Assembly: GCA_902613475.1 (NCBI GenBank) | Contig: CACMHG010000002.1 | Span: forward strand, 29,058-93,057 | DNA: 64,000 nucleotides | Direction: 5' to 3' | From: K189A clade bacterium | GTDB lineage: Bacteria > Pseudomonadota > Gammaproteobacteria > Pseudomonadales > Azotimanducaceae | Shown: positions 9,045 through 18,328 of the stretch, piece by piece | Position numbering within the stretch: the first letter of the stretch is position 1 | How the letters are laid out: the number at the start of each line of letters is the position of its first letter | Notes under the pieces: model-generated | What the model was told of the DNA's origin: nothing | Seen by the model: the letters and a program-made list of their open reading frames with translations, nothing else | Database searches by the model: none | Position numbers and translations under genes: made by a program

Positions 9045-10094
9045 ATGCAAGACCCATCGGTTTCATTCATTGAGTCCCAGCCACTGAGCGAGACCCGCTT
9101 AAGCGAGAGCGATATTCAACGTTGGCGCGAGAAAGGCTTTGCGCTGGTGCATGATCTGCTGCCCCGGCCTCTTCTTGCTGAACTGAAACAAGATGCACAG
9201 AACCATTACCCAGTTCCTGGCAGCAAGGCGTCAAAACGTTTTATCGACTTCAGCAGCGGACAGAGCTTCGTTTTTCCTTCGCGCTCAACCGCGTTCAACG
9301 CGGTCACCCTGCATCCAGCAATGCTGCAGGCCGCAGCGGACTTGCTCGCTGTACCTGTCATGGGACTTAGGCTTAGCCAATCGGATTTGTGGCCAAAGTA
9401 CGGCAGTCCAAACCCAAAAACGGGCCTCGAGATAGATCCGCTAAAAGAGGACGACAACCGCGATCAGCGCATGCACTGCGACTATCCCAACCACTCGCTT
9501 GTGCATCCACCGGAGTGGAACAGCCCTGAAGCGGTCGAGATGATCGTTTACCTCAACAACTATGAGGATTGCGAGGGTGCAACTGCCGTGGTGCCACGCA
9601 GCGGATACGAAGATCCAGCCTATCCTTGGCCCATCGTACAATCTCCCGGTGTGGGCGCTTTAGACTACGTTAATGATCGCATCAAAGCGGAAGCCTATAT
9701 GGCATCGCAAGACCCTCAGGGCGCAGCATTTCGCGCACAACACCTATACCCCAGAGAGGTGGTGGCCCGATATCAGTTCGGATCTGTGCTGCTGTATCGT
9801 CACGACACCTGGCATCGCGGTCGACCCGTCAAATCAGACACCCTACGCTTGGTGCAAAACCTCACATTTTGCAAGGCTGGCCGAGAGTGGCTCACACCAG
9901 CACATTCTGGATGGTCTTGGTCAATGTATGAACCCGACAAGTTAATGGAAAAACTTATCGCTGAGGCGACAGTAGAGCAGCGCACAGTACTGGGTTTTCC
10001 TGCACCAGGACACGATTACTGGACACCCCATACCCTGGCCGCAGTCGAAGCACGCTATGCGTCCTTTGGCATCGATATGGCACCGTATCACTGA
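9045..10094 (+). CDS. Phytanoyl-CoA dioxygenase (PhyH) family oxygenase
   Basis: The start at ATG 9045 follows GGAGCGAG; an in-frame start at 9018 is less well placed. The 349-residue protein has the PhyH-type double-stranded beta-helix: the His-x-Asp pair in MHCDYPNHS at about residues 142-150, the distal His in RHDTWHRGRPV, and the 2-oxoglutarate Arg in DTLRLVQNL. Members hydroxylate small molecules or lipids using Fe(II) and 2-oxoglutarate. It is divergently transcribed from the MFS-TauD operon with about 150 bp between the starts, suggesting joint regulation and possibly a shared pathway. Confidence 0.9.
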   Translation: MQDPSVSFIESQPLSETRLSESDIQRWREKGFALVHDLLPRPLLAELKQDAQNHYPVPGSKASKRFIDFSSGQSFVFPSRSTAFNAVTLHPAMLQAAADLLAVPVMGLRLSQSDLWPKYGSPNPKTGLEIDPLKEDDNRDQRMHCDYPNHSLVHPPEWNSPEAVEMIVYLNNYEDCEGATAVVPRSGYEDPAYPWPIVQSPGVGALDYVNDRIKAEAYMASQDPQGAAFRAQHLYPREVVARYQFGSVLLYRHDTWHRGRPVKSDTLRLVQNLTFCKAGREWLTPAHSGWSWSMYEPDKLMEKLIAEATVEQRTVLGFPAPGHDYWTPHTLAAVEARYASFGIDMAPYH

Positions 10095-10201
10095 CATCGG
10101 ACCACACCTCGCAAGCAAGGCCACATTGGTATCCAGTGCAATTTTGAAGCGTCGAGATAAACCCTGAAAATCAAAACCAGAAATACAAAAACGGAAACAA
10201 C

Positions 10202-10969
10202 ATGTTCATTCGATTCACGCTGGCGCTTCTAATCATCTTTAATTCTCTTCCCGCGACGGCAGGCCCTGAGCAGGCCGTACCCCAGCGCGTACTATTTGTG
10301 GGCAACAGTTATCTCTATTACAACGACAGCCTGCACAACCATGTTGAGCGCATGGCGATAGAGCGTCACCCCAACACGCCGGGTAGCTTCGCATTCACAT
10401 CAGCCACCATCGGCGGAGTAAAACTCAAGCATCACAACATCGATTGGCTACTAGCCCCTGAAAATATTGGCGTTGACCAACCCTTCCACACAGTCATCAT
10501 GCAGGGGGCAAGCTTTGAGTCACTTACCCCTGAGGATCGGGCGACGTTCCTAGAAACCGTCGTTCGCTACGCTGGCAAAGTAAGAGCCCGCGGCGCTGCG
10601 CCCATGCTCTACATGACCCACGCCTATGTGCCGCCTCACCCGCGCACCGATGCCGACATGATCGAAACGGTCGCCAACACCTACATCGAGGCCGCTAAAG
10701 CCGCTAAAGCCGCTATTGCTCCGGTTGGACTTGCTTTCGCGAGGTCGTATCAGCAGCGGCCAGATTTTTCGCTGCATGCGGATTTTGATGGCACTCACCC
10801 CAACCTACGGGGCACCTATCTAGGGGCTTGTGTTGTGTATCTGTCACTTTACGGCGGCAACCTTCAGGGCCTGAACTACGACTACTTTGGACGTCTGCCA
10901 AAGGCTGAGACCCGGTACCTGCAAAAAATCGCGCAGGAGACGCTGGCAGCCTTCAAAATTGAAATATAG
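10202..10969 (+). CDS. Exported SGNH-hydrolase-like protein
   Basis: The 255-residue protein starts with a signal peptide (MFIRFTLALLIIFNSLPATAG). Next comes RVLFVGNSYLYYND, in which GNS provides the block I nucleophile of SGNH/GDSL-like hydrolases, and the C-terminal DGTHPNLRGTYL supplies the Asp-x-x-His pair of block V. It resembles the DUF4886-type SGNH subgroup. The expected role is as a periplasmic esterase, lipase or carbohydrate deacetylase, substrate unknown. There is a gap of about 107 bp after the dioxygenase gene. A lengthened Ala/Lys run (AAKAAKAAIA) occurs near residue 165. Confidence 0.8.
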   Translation: MFIRFTLALLIIFNSLPATAGPEQAVPQRVLFVGNSYLYYNDSLHNHVERMAIERHPNTPGSFAFTSATIGGVKLKHHNIDWLLAPENIGVDQPFHTVIMQGASFESLTPEDRATFLETVVRYAGKVRARGAAPMLYMTHAYVPPHPRTDADMIETVANTYIEAAKAAKAAIAPVGLAFARSYQQRPDFSLHADFDGTHPNLRGTYLGACVVYLSLYGGNLQGLNYDYFGRLPKAETRYLQKIAQETLAAFKIEI

Positions 10970-11070
10970 CGGCCTTAACAAATCGCCACAGATATATAAC
11001 GATAACTTCTAAAAAGGGAGCCTCACTAGATCGGCAATGCGTTGACCTCGCGGCGCCAAGTAAGACGCTT

Positions 11071-11087
11071 AGGCGTATTTTTCGCCT
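11071..11087. repeat. Short hairpin AGGCG-TATTTTT-CGCCT
   Basis: A 5-bp stem with loop TATTTTT lies 150 bp before the lipoprotein gene. The core GGCGTATTTTTCGCC recurs in the hairpin just after that same gene (12071-12097), so the gene is bracketed by related stem-loops. Confidence 0.5.
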
Positions 11088-11243
11088 TGAGAGATCGCTC
11101 TTACCCCCCACATCAGCCCGACCAGAACCGCGTATTAACTCGACATAACCGCAGTTTAATCGAGGCCTGGATTTTCATCGCCATCTGATCGATGCTAGCG
11201 TTATGCTTACCTAGGCATCTAAAAAAATAAAGAGGAACCTAAA

Positions 11244-12053
11244 GTGCGATATCTCATTTCTGTCTTTTTGACCTTTTCCGTACTCGCGGGCTGCAGCAGT
11301 GAGCAACCCGTTGAAGCGACGTCCGAAGCGCCCGAAACCATGCAGACTATTGAACCATCCGCTATCGATGAAGCCTCTGATGATAGCGGTCTCTATGTTG
11401 AGTATGTATGGCACAAAGAGGGAGAGAATTTTTCTCAAGAGGCGCTGATGGAAAAAGTGATCCTGTGGAATCAAATGATCGATGCGGGCGAGTACGAGAT
11501 TAACCGCGCGAACCTTCTTTTTCCTCGACAGGAGACCGAGGACTACGACTTTGTTTGGGTAATGCTGTGGCCATCGGTTGAAGCACGCAATGCCGGATGG
11601 GCTTATTGGGCAGCCAACGATGAAGCTGAATGGGCCGAGGCGACGGCGGGGGTACTGAGCTATCGCGAGGAAGATGCATTCTTGTTCGGGCTATCTCGAG
11701 AACGTACTGCAACGGTTCCTAATATGACCAGCGTCTACGAAAACCAGTTTAGCTTTTGCTTTTACAATGAAGGAAAAGGTGATGCAGACTTTGCCGCGTT
11801 TCAAACGGCACACACGGATTTTGTTGGTGCTTATGAAACCGAAAAGGGGCCCAGCAGCTACGCACACGCGCTACTGACGCCAACGTTTGAGACTGAGCAA
11901 ATGCCGGACTATGTCTGGCTAGATTTGTGGGCTTCGGCTGAGGAAAAGGCAGACGGCCTGGCATATTTTGAGGGTTCTGAGTTACAGACCCAGCTTGGCG
12001 ACATGGCTACTTGCAACCTCCTGGGATTTGAGGGACTGAATATCCGCAGCTAA
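11244..12053 (+). CDS. Lipoprotein of unknown function, possible tandem alpha/beta-barrel
   Basis: A GTG start behind AGAGGAACC gives a 269-residue protein with lipoprotein signal MRYLISVFLTFSVLAGCSS. After an acidic, Thr/Pro-rich linker there are two similar halves. Each has a beta strand, a long helix and Trp-rich ends: residues about 47-150 (VEYVWHKEGENFSQ, YDFVWVMLWPSVEARNAGW) and about 160-265 (FSFCFYNEGKGDADF, PDYVWLDLWASAEEKADGL). The repeated D-[FY]-VW-x-x-LW-x-S-x-E block marks an internal duplication, reminiscent of dimeric alpha/beta-barrel proteins fused in tandem. I recognise no named family. It may be related to the exported proteins at 26, 28, 30, 59 and 62 kb. Confidence 0.75.
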   Translation: MRYLISVFLTFSVLAGCSSEQPVEATSEAPETMQTIEPSAIDEASDDSGLYVEYVWHKEGENFSQEALMEKVILWNQMIDAGEYEINRANLLFPRQETEDYDFVWVMLWPSVEARNAGWAYWAANDEAEWAEATAGVLSYREEDAFLFGLSRERTATVPNMTSVYENQFSFCFYNEGKGDADFAAFQTAHTDFVGAYETEKGPSSYAHALLTPTFETEQMPDYVWLDLWASAEEKADGLAYFEGSELQTQLGDMATCNLLGFEGLNIRS

Positions 12054-12828
12054 GAGCATCAAGCGTATATCCTGGCGGCGTATTTTTCGCCGTCAGGACT
12101 CACCTTATCTCGAACCACAAAGCTTCGAATAACAAAGATTCAAACAACAAAGATCCAAAAACCAAAGCACGTACCGGCGAGCGCAGGGTGAGACCCACTC
12201 GCTTTTTCATTGACCCCGCCATAAGCCAATGCTGCTATTTAGTGTGGCGCGAAATTTGAAAAGTGGAGGGCTGGCCCAGTGCCCTTAGATACAACACCCC
12301 AGGCTTCGTTCCCGACGTAAATATTCAGTAGGAAGCACCAACTGCAAACGGTGTTGCGCAGCTGAAGGGTGCGCAGAGATACCTCATCGTATTCCTTTAG
12401 GAGACCAAGGAATTTAAGCGAGCCGCCGCCCCATTGCTAAAGGATCCTAGAGAGACATCGCTGAATTCTCACGGTCGTAAAACGTGCTCTGATGTTTATA
12501 AACTACTCCTAAAGAACGAGATGCATGCTTTGATGGGCCATAAAGACGCACTCGTGCATCCTGCGTCGTTGATATTTGCAACTTCAAATAAATCCGCTCT
12601 TCTCAAGATCCTTTGAAAACTGAAAAAGAAAATTTTTTTTCGAGTAAACCTTTATCGGGTTTGCCCGAGGCCACGCATGGTTGGTAATCACACCACGAAC
12701 AATCGGTGACATTTGCATTACAAAAATACGCTATGGCAAGCAATTTGTAATTAATTCATCACCCTTATGAAAAATCGACGTAACAATCTCAGTTCAACGT
12801 CTTCGACATAACTTTCTTGGAACAATCA
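12054..12828. other. Long intergenic region before TonB receptor
   Basis: No convincing gene is present. Besides the stem-loop it holds a short, imperfect AT-rich tandem repeat at about 12114-12166 (units like AACAAAGATTCAA, four degenerate copies) and an A/T-rich stretch from 12620 that could hold the receptor promoter. I find no recognisable riboswitch, including no cobalamin-box pattern. Confidence 0.5.
12071..12097 (+). terminator. Stem-loop after lipoprotein gene
   Basis: CCTGGCGGCG and CGCCGTCAGG pair around TATTTTT 18 bp after the stop codon. The stem is strong but no T-tract follows; the T-run sits in the loop. It may act as a terminator or an mRNA 3' stabiliser. Confidence 0.5.
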
Positions 12829-15366
12829 ATGAATCAACTTACCGGCCGTCGTATTTCTGAATCGTTTGCCCAGCACGCTGTTCTGGTATTGGGAACTCTC
12901 GCGTCGATACTTGTTCCTCAAGTCGCTTGGACTGAGGGTGAGCAAATCGAGGAGGTTGTTGTGATAGCGAAACCCATTAAAGCAAGTCAGCTCTCTTCAA
13001 TCGAAGCAAAAAGAAACTCGGACAATTTAGTCGATGTTGTTTCCGCTGACGCAATCGGGCGCTTTCCCGACACAAACTTGGCAGATTCCCTTGGGAGGTT
13101 GCCCGGTGTTTCGGTTGAACGAGATCAGGGTAGAGCGCGCTATTTGAATTTTCGGGGTGCGCCGCGCCGTTACACTGCAATTGCCTTTGATGGGATTGAT
13201 ATTCCTGGAACGGAAAATGGGAGGATCCCCCGGTTCGATTCTTATCCGTCCGTGATTACTTCGCAGATTCTTGCAAACAAAGCCATCACAGCAGACATGA
13301 CTGGTGAGGCGGTTGCAGGATACATTGACATCAAAACCTTCTCCCCCTCTGATGTGGAGGGTTTTTCTGGGTCCTTTGATTACGGTTTTGGTGAGCAGGA
13401 TCTCGGTGGCGGCGATGTAGATCGCTACAGTGGCCGAATTTCCTATTCAAACGACGCATTCGGCATTTTAGTGTTTGCCTCGGAGACTAGTAACGAACAG
13501 GTAACGACGAATCTGGATGACATGGATTGGACGTACACCGAGGGCGGAATCATTCCCTCTCGAATCCGAACTAACAATTATTTCGTAGATTATGGTAACG
13601 AAGCATCTGGTGTAACGGGCGAGTTTTACTTTGGCGACGGGGGACGCATCTTTTACAAATACCTAGACACTGAATTCCTTGATTTCGAGGAGCGTAATCA
13701 ATGGCAGATTGATCTTCGTCGAATTGAGAATCCAACGCCGAACACTGGCTACGCGCCTGACGCTGGAGGGAACAGGGCCTTGGAATATGGGAAATATAAC
13801 AACACAACCGAAGTGCAGACGCTAGGCACAGATTTTTTCGTCGAAAACTGGAATGTGGAAATAAGAGCCAGCGATATAGAGCTCAAGAGTGAAACTTGGT
13901 TACCTCTCCCCTACATGAGCTGGAGCGATGGCGTGACTTATGACGTCTCGGATCCGTCAGACCCTTTCTTCACTTTCGATACACCTCTTGCGGACCTGCA
14001 GTACAACCCAATCTTCTCCGTGGTTGACTTTTTAAATTACTGGGGGCGAACAAACACTGAAAATCAGCAGTACAAGTTTGACGCCGACACCAGCAATGCA
14101 CTTGGCACATTCAAGCTGGGCGCAAAGTTTGATCAAAGAGAGGCTCTCGGCGGGAGTGCGGTTCAATACCAGACGCTTGCCCAATACGGCTTGTCTAGGG
14201 AAGCGATAAAGGGTTACGAGCAGCCAGATAGACTCTGGTTCACTGACGTCAGAAACCCGATCGGCGGTTTTTACACAGACAACAAATCTATTTTCGACGC
14301 GCTGGTCGCTGGAGGCGTTGAATTCCCAGGTTTGGAGGAAGCTGATTCAGACGGTTTAGTGACGATCGACGAAGAAATCGTTTCCCTGTACGCCATGCAA
14401 ACGATCGATACAGGCTTCGGTAGCATCATACTAGGGTTGAGATTTGAGGACACCGATTTCAGCACTGTTGGCTGGCAGTTAGACGCTGAAGGAGAGGAAA
14501 TACCTCTATCATTAACAAAAAGCTATTCGAACTGGTTACCAAGCGCACACCTAAATTACGACTTAAACGAAGACACAAAGCTAAGGGCTTCAATAACCAC
14601 AGCGGTCAGTCGACCGGGTTACAACGAAGCTAGGGCAAGCGCAGGCATCAATCCTGTCAATCAGAGTGTGGCAGGTGGTAACCCCTACCTGGATCCAGAA
14701 GAGTCCTGGGGCCTTGATCTGGCCTATGAATGGTATTTTGGGGAAGCAAGCATTTTCGCTGTTTCAGCGTTTTACAGAGAAGTTGACAACGTCATTGTCG
14801 CTGGCTCCACCACAGTTGACGGGTCGGTTTATTCACCTGCTGCTCAACCGGGCGAGCAGTGGACGTTGTCGGGAAGCGCGAATGGCAAGAACGGTGAGCT
14901 CACGGGTATTGAGTTTAATTTTATCGATCGGCTCGATCATTACATGACAGGCCCGCTGTCCGGGTTTGGGGTGGAACTAAACTTAGCAGCGATAGATTCA
15001 AGCTTTACGGCGCCAGATGGAAACGAGTATTCGCTTCCAGGGACGTCGGATCTAACCTACAACGCATCGATCTTTTACGAGCAATATAATTTTTCTATCA
15101 GACTGAATTATCGATACCGGGATTCTTGGTTAGACACCACCGAAGCCGACGTGGGAGATGGCAACTATTGGGATGAGCAAGAGAGAGTTGAGTTATCAAT
15201 GCGCTACGACCTAGAAGAATTCACCGGATACAAAGCGATCGTATATGCCGACTTCATGAACCTCTCCGACTACGAGGATGTTCGATACACAGGTAATGTA
15301 AGAAACCCGAATCAGATCGAAACGTACGGTTCACGCTACACTCTGGGAATCCGAGCAAGCTTTTAG
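12829..15366 (+). CDS. TonB-dependent outer-membrane receptor
   Basis: The ATG at 12829 is preferred to an in-frame TTG 12 bp earlier. The 845-residue protein has an N-terminal signal region (to about residue 40) and then a TonB-box-like IEEVVVIAKP. The plug domain includes DAIGRFPDTNLADSLGRLPGVSVERDQG-type motifs, typical of the Caulobacter/marine TonB subfamily used for carbohydrates and other large substrates. The 22-strand barrel ends with the usual aromatic terminus LGIRASF. It imports an unknown ligand using TonB energy. A gap of about 60 bp to the PHP gene suggests an operon, and an exported tyrosine phosphatase gene follows, so a phosphorylated substrate is possible (inference). Confidence 0.93.
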   Translation: MNQLTGRRISESFAQHAVLVLGTLASILVPQVAWTEGEQIEEVVVIAKPIKASQLSSIEAKRNSDNLVDVVSADAIGRFPDTNLADSLGRLPGVSVERDQGRARYLNFRGAPRRYTAIAFDGIDIPGTENGRIPRFDSYPSVITSQILANKAITADMTGEAVAGYIDIKTFSPSDVEGFSGSFDYGFGEQDLGGGDVDRYSGRISYSNDAFGILVFASETSNEQVTTNLDDMDWTYTEGGIIPSRIRTNNYFVDYGNEASGVTGEFYFGDGGRIFYKYLDTEFLDFEERNQWQIDLRRIENPTPNTGYAPDAGGNRALEYGKYNNTTEVQTLGTDFFVENWNVEIRASDIELKSETWLPLPYMSWSDGVTYDVSDPSDPFFTFDTPLADLQYNPIFSVVDFLNYWGRTNTENQQYKFDADTSNALGTFKLGAKFDQREALGGSAVQYQTLAQYGLSREAIKGYEQPDRLWFTDVRNPIGGFYTDNKSIFDALVAGGVEFPGLEEADSDGLVTIDEEIVSLYAMQTIDTGFGSIILGLRFEDTDFSTVGWQLDAEGEEIPLSLTKSYSNWLPSAHLNYDLNEDTKLRASITTAVSRPGYNEARASAGINPVNQSVAGGNPYLDPEESWGLDLAYEWYFGEASIFAVSAFYREVDNVIVAGSTTVDGSVYSPAAQPGEQWTLSGSANGKNGELTGIEFNFIDRLDHYMTGPLSGFGVELNLAAIDSSFTAPDGNEYSLPGTSDLTYNASIFYEQYNFSIRLNYRYRDSWLDTTEADVGDGNYWDEQERVELSMRYDLEEFTGYKAIVYADFMNLSDYEDVRYTGNVRNPNQIETYGSRYTLGIRASF

Positions 15367-15426
15367 GTGAAAGCTAGCATGAGAAACGCCACCTGACCCG
15401 TATTTCTGCAATGGCTGTCTGAATTA

Positions 15427-16938
15427 ATGAAAGACATCGTTCGATCGTTAGGAATATGGTTATTTGCTCTTTCGGGACATGCAGCTGAGACCGCAGAGAG
15501 CACACAATTGTCGGCTGGTTTGCCGATAATGTACGCTGGTGACTCTCCACAGTGGCTAGCGGGCGATCATCATATTCACAGCAGATATAGCGTAGGTTGG
15601 GACAATGACACTGATCCACCTACACCAATATTGGGCGGAGACGCGATATATCCAATCGCTATGAATGCAGCTATGGCACGCAGACACGGCATTGACTGGA
15701 TGGTGACAACGGACCACGGTGGCCCGAGTCACTCGAAGGTGCATCTTAACCATGCCTACCCGGAACTATTAGAATCCCGAATTGCGGTTCCGGAGGTAAT
15801 ACAGTTTTTAGGGATGGAGTTTGATACGCCAGCGGCTGACCATACTAGTCTGATATTCCCTCAAACAGATGCAGAGATACAAGATCTTGTGGAGATCGAA
15901 GCTAAGTTCAACAGTCGTGAACCGTGGCCGGCAGATCCTCTTAAAAACACGCCACGACAAATGCTGTCAGCCCTAGTAGCAATGAAAGAATTGCCAGCTC
16001 CGCCCTTACTGATCGCGCACCACCCATCGCGATCTGCAACCGCACTGGGGAAGTTTGGTAAGACAACGCCAAGTGAGATGAGGTCTTGGAATGACCTTGC
16101 CCCAAAAATAGCCATCGGGATGGAGGGCGCCCCTGGTCATCAAGCGATCGCGCAGTCGCGGACAAGGTTCGAACCATCGAAATTGTCGCAATTTTTAGGC
16201 AAAAGCCGGCCGCGAGGGATTTATGGCAGTGCGCTCGGGGGTTATCCAACGATGGGGGGATTCGATCAGATGACAGCAGTCGTTGGTGGTTTTTGGGACT
16301 CAATGCTGGGCGAGGGCCGTCGCTGGTGGATTACAGCAAATTCTGACAGTCACACGCATTGGAGCGATGGCGGCGCCGATTTTTGGCCTGGCGAGTATTC
16401 GAAAACTTACGTTTACGCTCTAAAAACCCCAGCCTCTATTTTTGCTGCGCTTCGTGCCGGTCAAATATTTGTCGTCACCGGAGATTTGATTTCTTCCCTA
16501 GACTTCAAGGTTTCGACAGCGAATCGAATCGCGAGCATAGGTCAGTCGCTCACCGTGCAAGAAGGTGAAGACGTAAATATCTATATCGGGATTGTTGAAC
16601 CAACGCTAGCGAATGCTGCAGGGTTTTCGCCCAAAGTGAGACGAGTCGACTTGATTCGCGGTGATGTTCAATCCGCGATTTCTGAAGCTGACCATGACGC
16701 GTTACCTCGCGCCACAGTTGAGAAACGTTTTAATTTGAGTGAGCGACGAAAACGCGGCGAGCCCATAACTATGTCTTTAACGATAAAAAACATTCAGAAG
16801 AGTTTTTACATTCGGTTGCGTGGCACCAATACCGATGAAAAAGAGCCCGTAGAAGACCCAGATGGCGAGGATCCCTGGAGTGATCTATGGTTTTATTCCA
16901 ACCCCATCTTTGTAGAGATAGAAAAGGTTAAGGCCTAA
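15427..16938 (+). CDS. Exported PHP-domain metallohydrolase
   Basis: The 503-residue protein has a signal peptide (MKDIVRSLGIWLFALSGHA). PHP metal-binding motifs follow: HHIHSRYS (residues about 42-50) for the first His-x-His, TTDHGG near residue 98, IAHHPSR near 196 and NSDSHTHWSD near 310. PHP domains hydrolyse phosphoesters in a tri-metal site; here the enzyme is predicted to be periplasmic. It lies about 60 bp behind the TonB receptor gene in the same direction, consistent with processing of what the receptor imports. The closest described type is the PHP family with an added C-terminal beta domain (residues about 360-500). The substrate is unknown. Confidence 0.85.
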   Translation: MKDIVRSLGIWLFALSGHAAETAESTQLSAGLPIMYAGDSPQWLAGDHHIHSRYSVGWDNDTDPPTPILGGDAIYPIAMNAAMARRHGIDWMVTTDHGGPSHSKVHLNHAYPELLESRIAVPEVIQFLGMEFDTPAADHTSLIFPQTDAEIQDLVEIEAKFNSREPWPADPLKNTPRQMLSALVAMKELPAPPLLIAHHPSRSATALGKFGKTTPSEMRSWNDLAPKIAIGMEGAPGHQAIAQSRTRFEPSKLSQFLGKSRPRGIYGSALGGYPTMGGFDQMTAVVGGFWDSMLGEGRRWWITANSDSHTHWSDGGADFWPGEYSKTYVYALKTPASIFAALRAGQIFVVTGDLISSLDFKVSTANRIASIGQSLTVQEGEDVNIYIGIVEPTLANAAGFSPKVRRVDLIRGDVQSAISEADHDALPRATVEKRFNLSERRKRGEPITMSLTIKNIQKSFYIRLRGTNTDEKEPVEDPDGEDPWSDLWFYSNPIFVEIEKVKA

Positions 16939-17056
16939 ACGCTTCAGTACATGGCCCTAATCACGCAGGCAGCAGCGTCAACCGTTCTAGAAAGTGTGGC
17001 ATGCACTATCTCGTAAACCTACGAATTACCTACTAAACGACACAGAGTATTTACGT

Positions 17057-17986
17057 ATGAATACTGTTAGCTATATTCGTCATGCCCGAGCACTGCCCCT
17101 TGTTGTGGCATTAACCTTCGCCGCCCTGATGCCCATGTCGCATCAGGTGCAGGCGGCAGGAGCCGATAGTCCGTCATCTGGATTGATGAGTTATCGCCGC
17201 CTATTACCGTTGGAGGGCGGTTCAAATTTCAGAGATATGGGCGGCTATCCAACTGTTGACGGGCGTACTGTCAAACGCGGCTTGCTGTTTCGCTCTGGCG
17301 CTATGACAGGATTGACTCAGGAAGATCAGATCTACCTGGGACAGTTTGGCTTTGCGGCGGTGATGGACTTGCGTTCTTCAGAAGAGATCGACCTGTATCC
17401 CAACCACTGGGCTGCAAATGCCGACATTGACTACTTGAGTGTGCCATACAGCATCCTGGAACTGATGGCCCAGGTGGCTGAGGAGTCTGAATCCTTAGCG
17501 GACACTCAAGACTACAGTGCCATGTACCTGACAATGACAGACATGCTCAAGCCGCAGCTGAAAACCTATTTTGACGCGCTCTTAAACGAGCAAACACCCA
17601 TGGTGGTAAATTGCTCAGCGGGCCAAGATCGCACCGGGGTGACCTCTGCACTGCTGCTAAGCGTCCTTGGCGTCGATGAAGACTTGGTCATTGAAGACTA
17701 TTTGCTGTCTACAGATTTTCGCCGACCGCTGGTTGAATCCGGCGACGTTGATCTTGAAGAAGCCGCAAAAACTAATGCCTTCGCTGCGGTCATGCTTGAA
17801 TATGGGGAAGGACAGGACACTAGCCGAGCTAACCCCTTAGTGACTGCGCAGGGCAAACCCTTTCTGCGTTTCACATTGGATGCGTTAAAGGATCGGTACG
17901 GCAGTATTGAAGCCTTTCTCACCAAGGAGCTAGGGCTTGGAAGCGCAGATTTGCAGCGTCTTCGTGATCTGTATCTGACCCAGTAG
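17057..17986 (+). CDS. Exported tyrosine-phosphatase-like protein (Y_phosphatase3 family)
   Basis: The start at 17057 (MNTVSYIRHARALPL) gives a signal peptide cleaved near MSHQVQAAG and a protein of about 309 residues. NFRDMGGYPTVDGRTVKRG is the N-terminal signature of this family, and VNCSAGQDRTG holds the CX5R phosphatase loop with the nucleophilic Cys and phosphate-binding Arg. The residue before the Cys is Asn instead of the usual His, which may alter the Cys pKa. The family acts on phosphotyrosine, phosphoinositides or related monoesters. It is third in a co-directional set with the TonB receptor and PHP genes, though 118 bp separates it from the PHP gene. Confidence 0.88.
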   Translation: MNTVSYIRHARALPLVVALTFAALMPMSHQVQAAGADSPSSGLMSYRRLLPLEGGSNFRDMGGYPTVDGRTVKRGLLFRSGAMTGLTQEDQIYLGQFGFAAVMDLRSSEEIDLYPNHWAANADIDYLSVPYSILELMAQVAEESESLADTQDYSAMYLTMTDMLKPQLKTYFDALLNEQTPMVVNCSAGQDRTGVTSALLLSVLGVDEDLVIEDYLLSTDFRRPLVESGDVDLEEAAKTNAFAAVMLEYGEGQDTSRANPLVTAQGKPFLRFTLDALKDRYGSIEAFLTKELGLGSADLQRLRDLYLTQ

Positions 17987-18328
17987 CACCTTGTCCAATT
18001 AGCAACCCCGAGCGCACCTGACTTTGATTGTAAGGTGCGCGACCGCTGAAAAACGGTCGCACGTGACATACCCCCTCTCCCCTGATCCCAAGCAAATACC
18101 GCCTACCTAGATCAACTTTGCTTAGGCGAGACCGTCGCGGAATATGATGTGAAATTTGTTTGTGTATTTCCCCTCATGCTGGCGGCCTGTCTGACCTTCA
18201 TTCCTGTACGAAACCAGTTTTGAGTTGAGGGATTCAGATTTCTGTTCAGTGAAGAATCGTCCTATACTGCTCTGGTATTAATTAAACAAGCGACCTTTAG
18301 TGCGGGTCGCCACTGAAAAGGATTTCAT
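17987..18328. other. Intergenic region with hairpin and thrS leader
   Basis: A stem GCGACCG...CGGTCGC (about 18039-18060, loop CTGAAAAA) lies after the phosphatase gene and may terminate it. The 3' part is the thrS leader. It contains TATACT at 18263-18268 as a candidate -10 box, with only a weak -35 (TTTCTG-like), and a GCGACC...GGTCGC pair at about 18290-18310 that could fold near the thrS ribosome-binding site AAAGGA. Confidence 0.45.

Noticed and set aside
12054..12828. Riboswitch controlling the TonB receptor
   Set aside because: No cobalamin, TPP or other known riboswitch core was found; only a weak terminator-like stem and AT-rich DNA are present.
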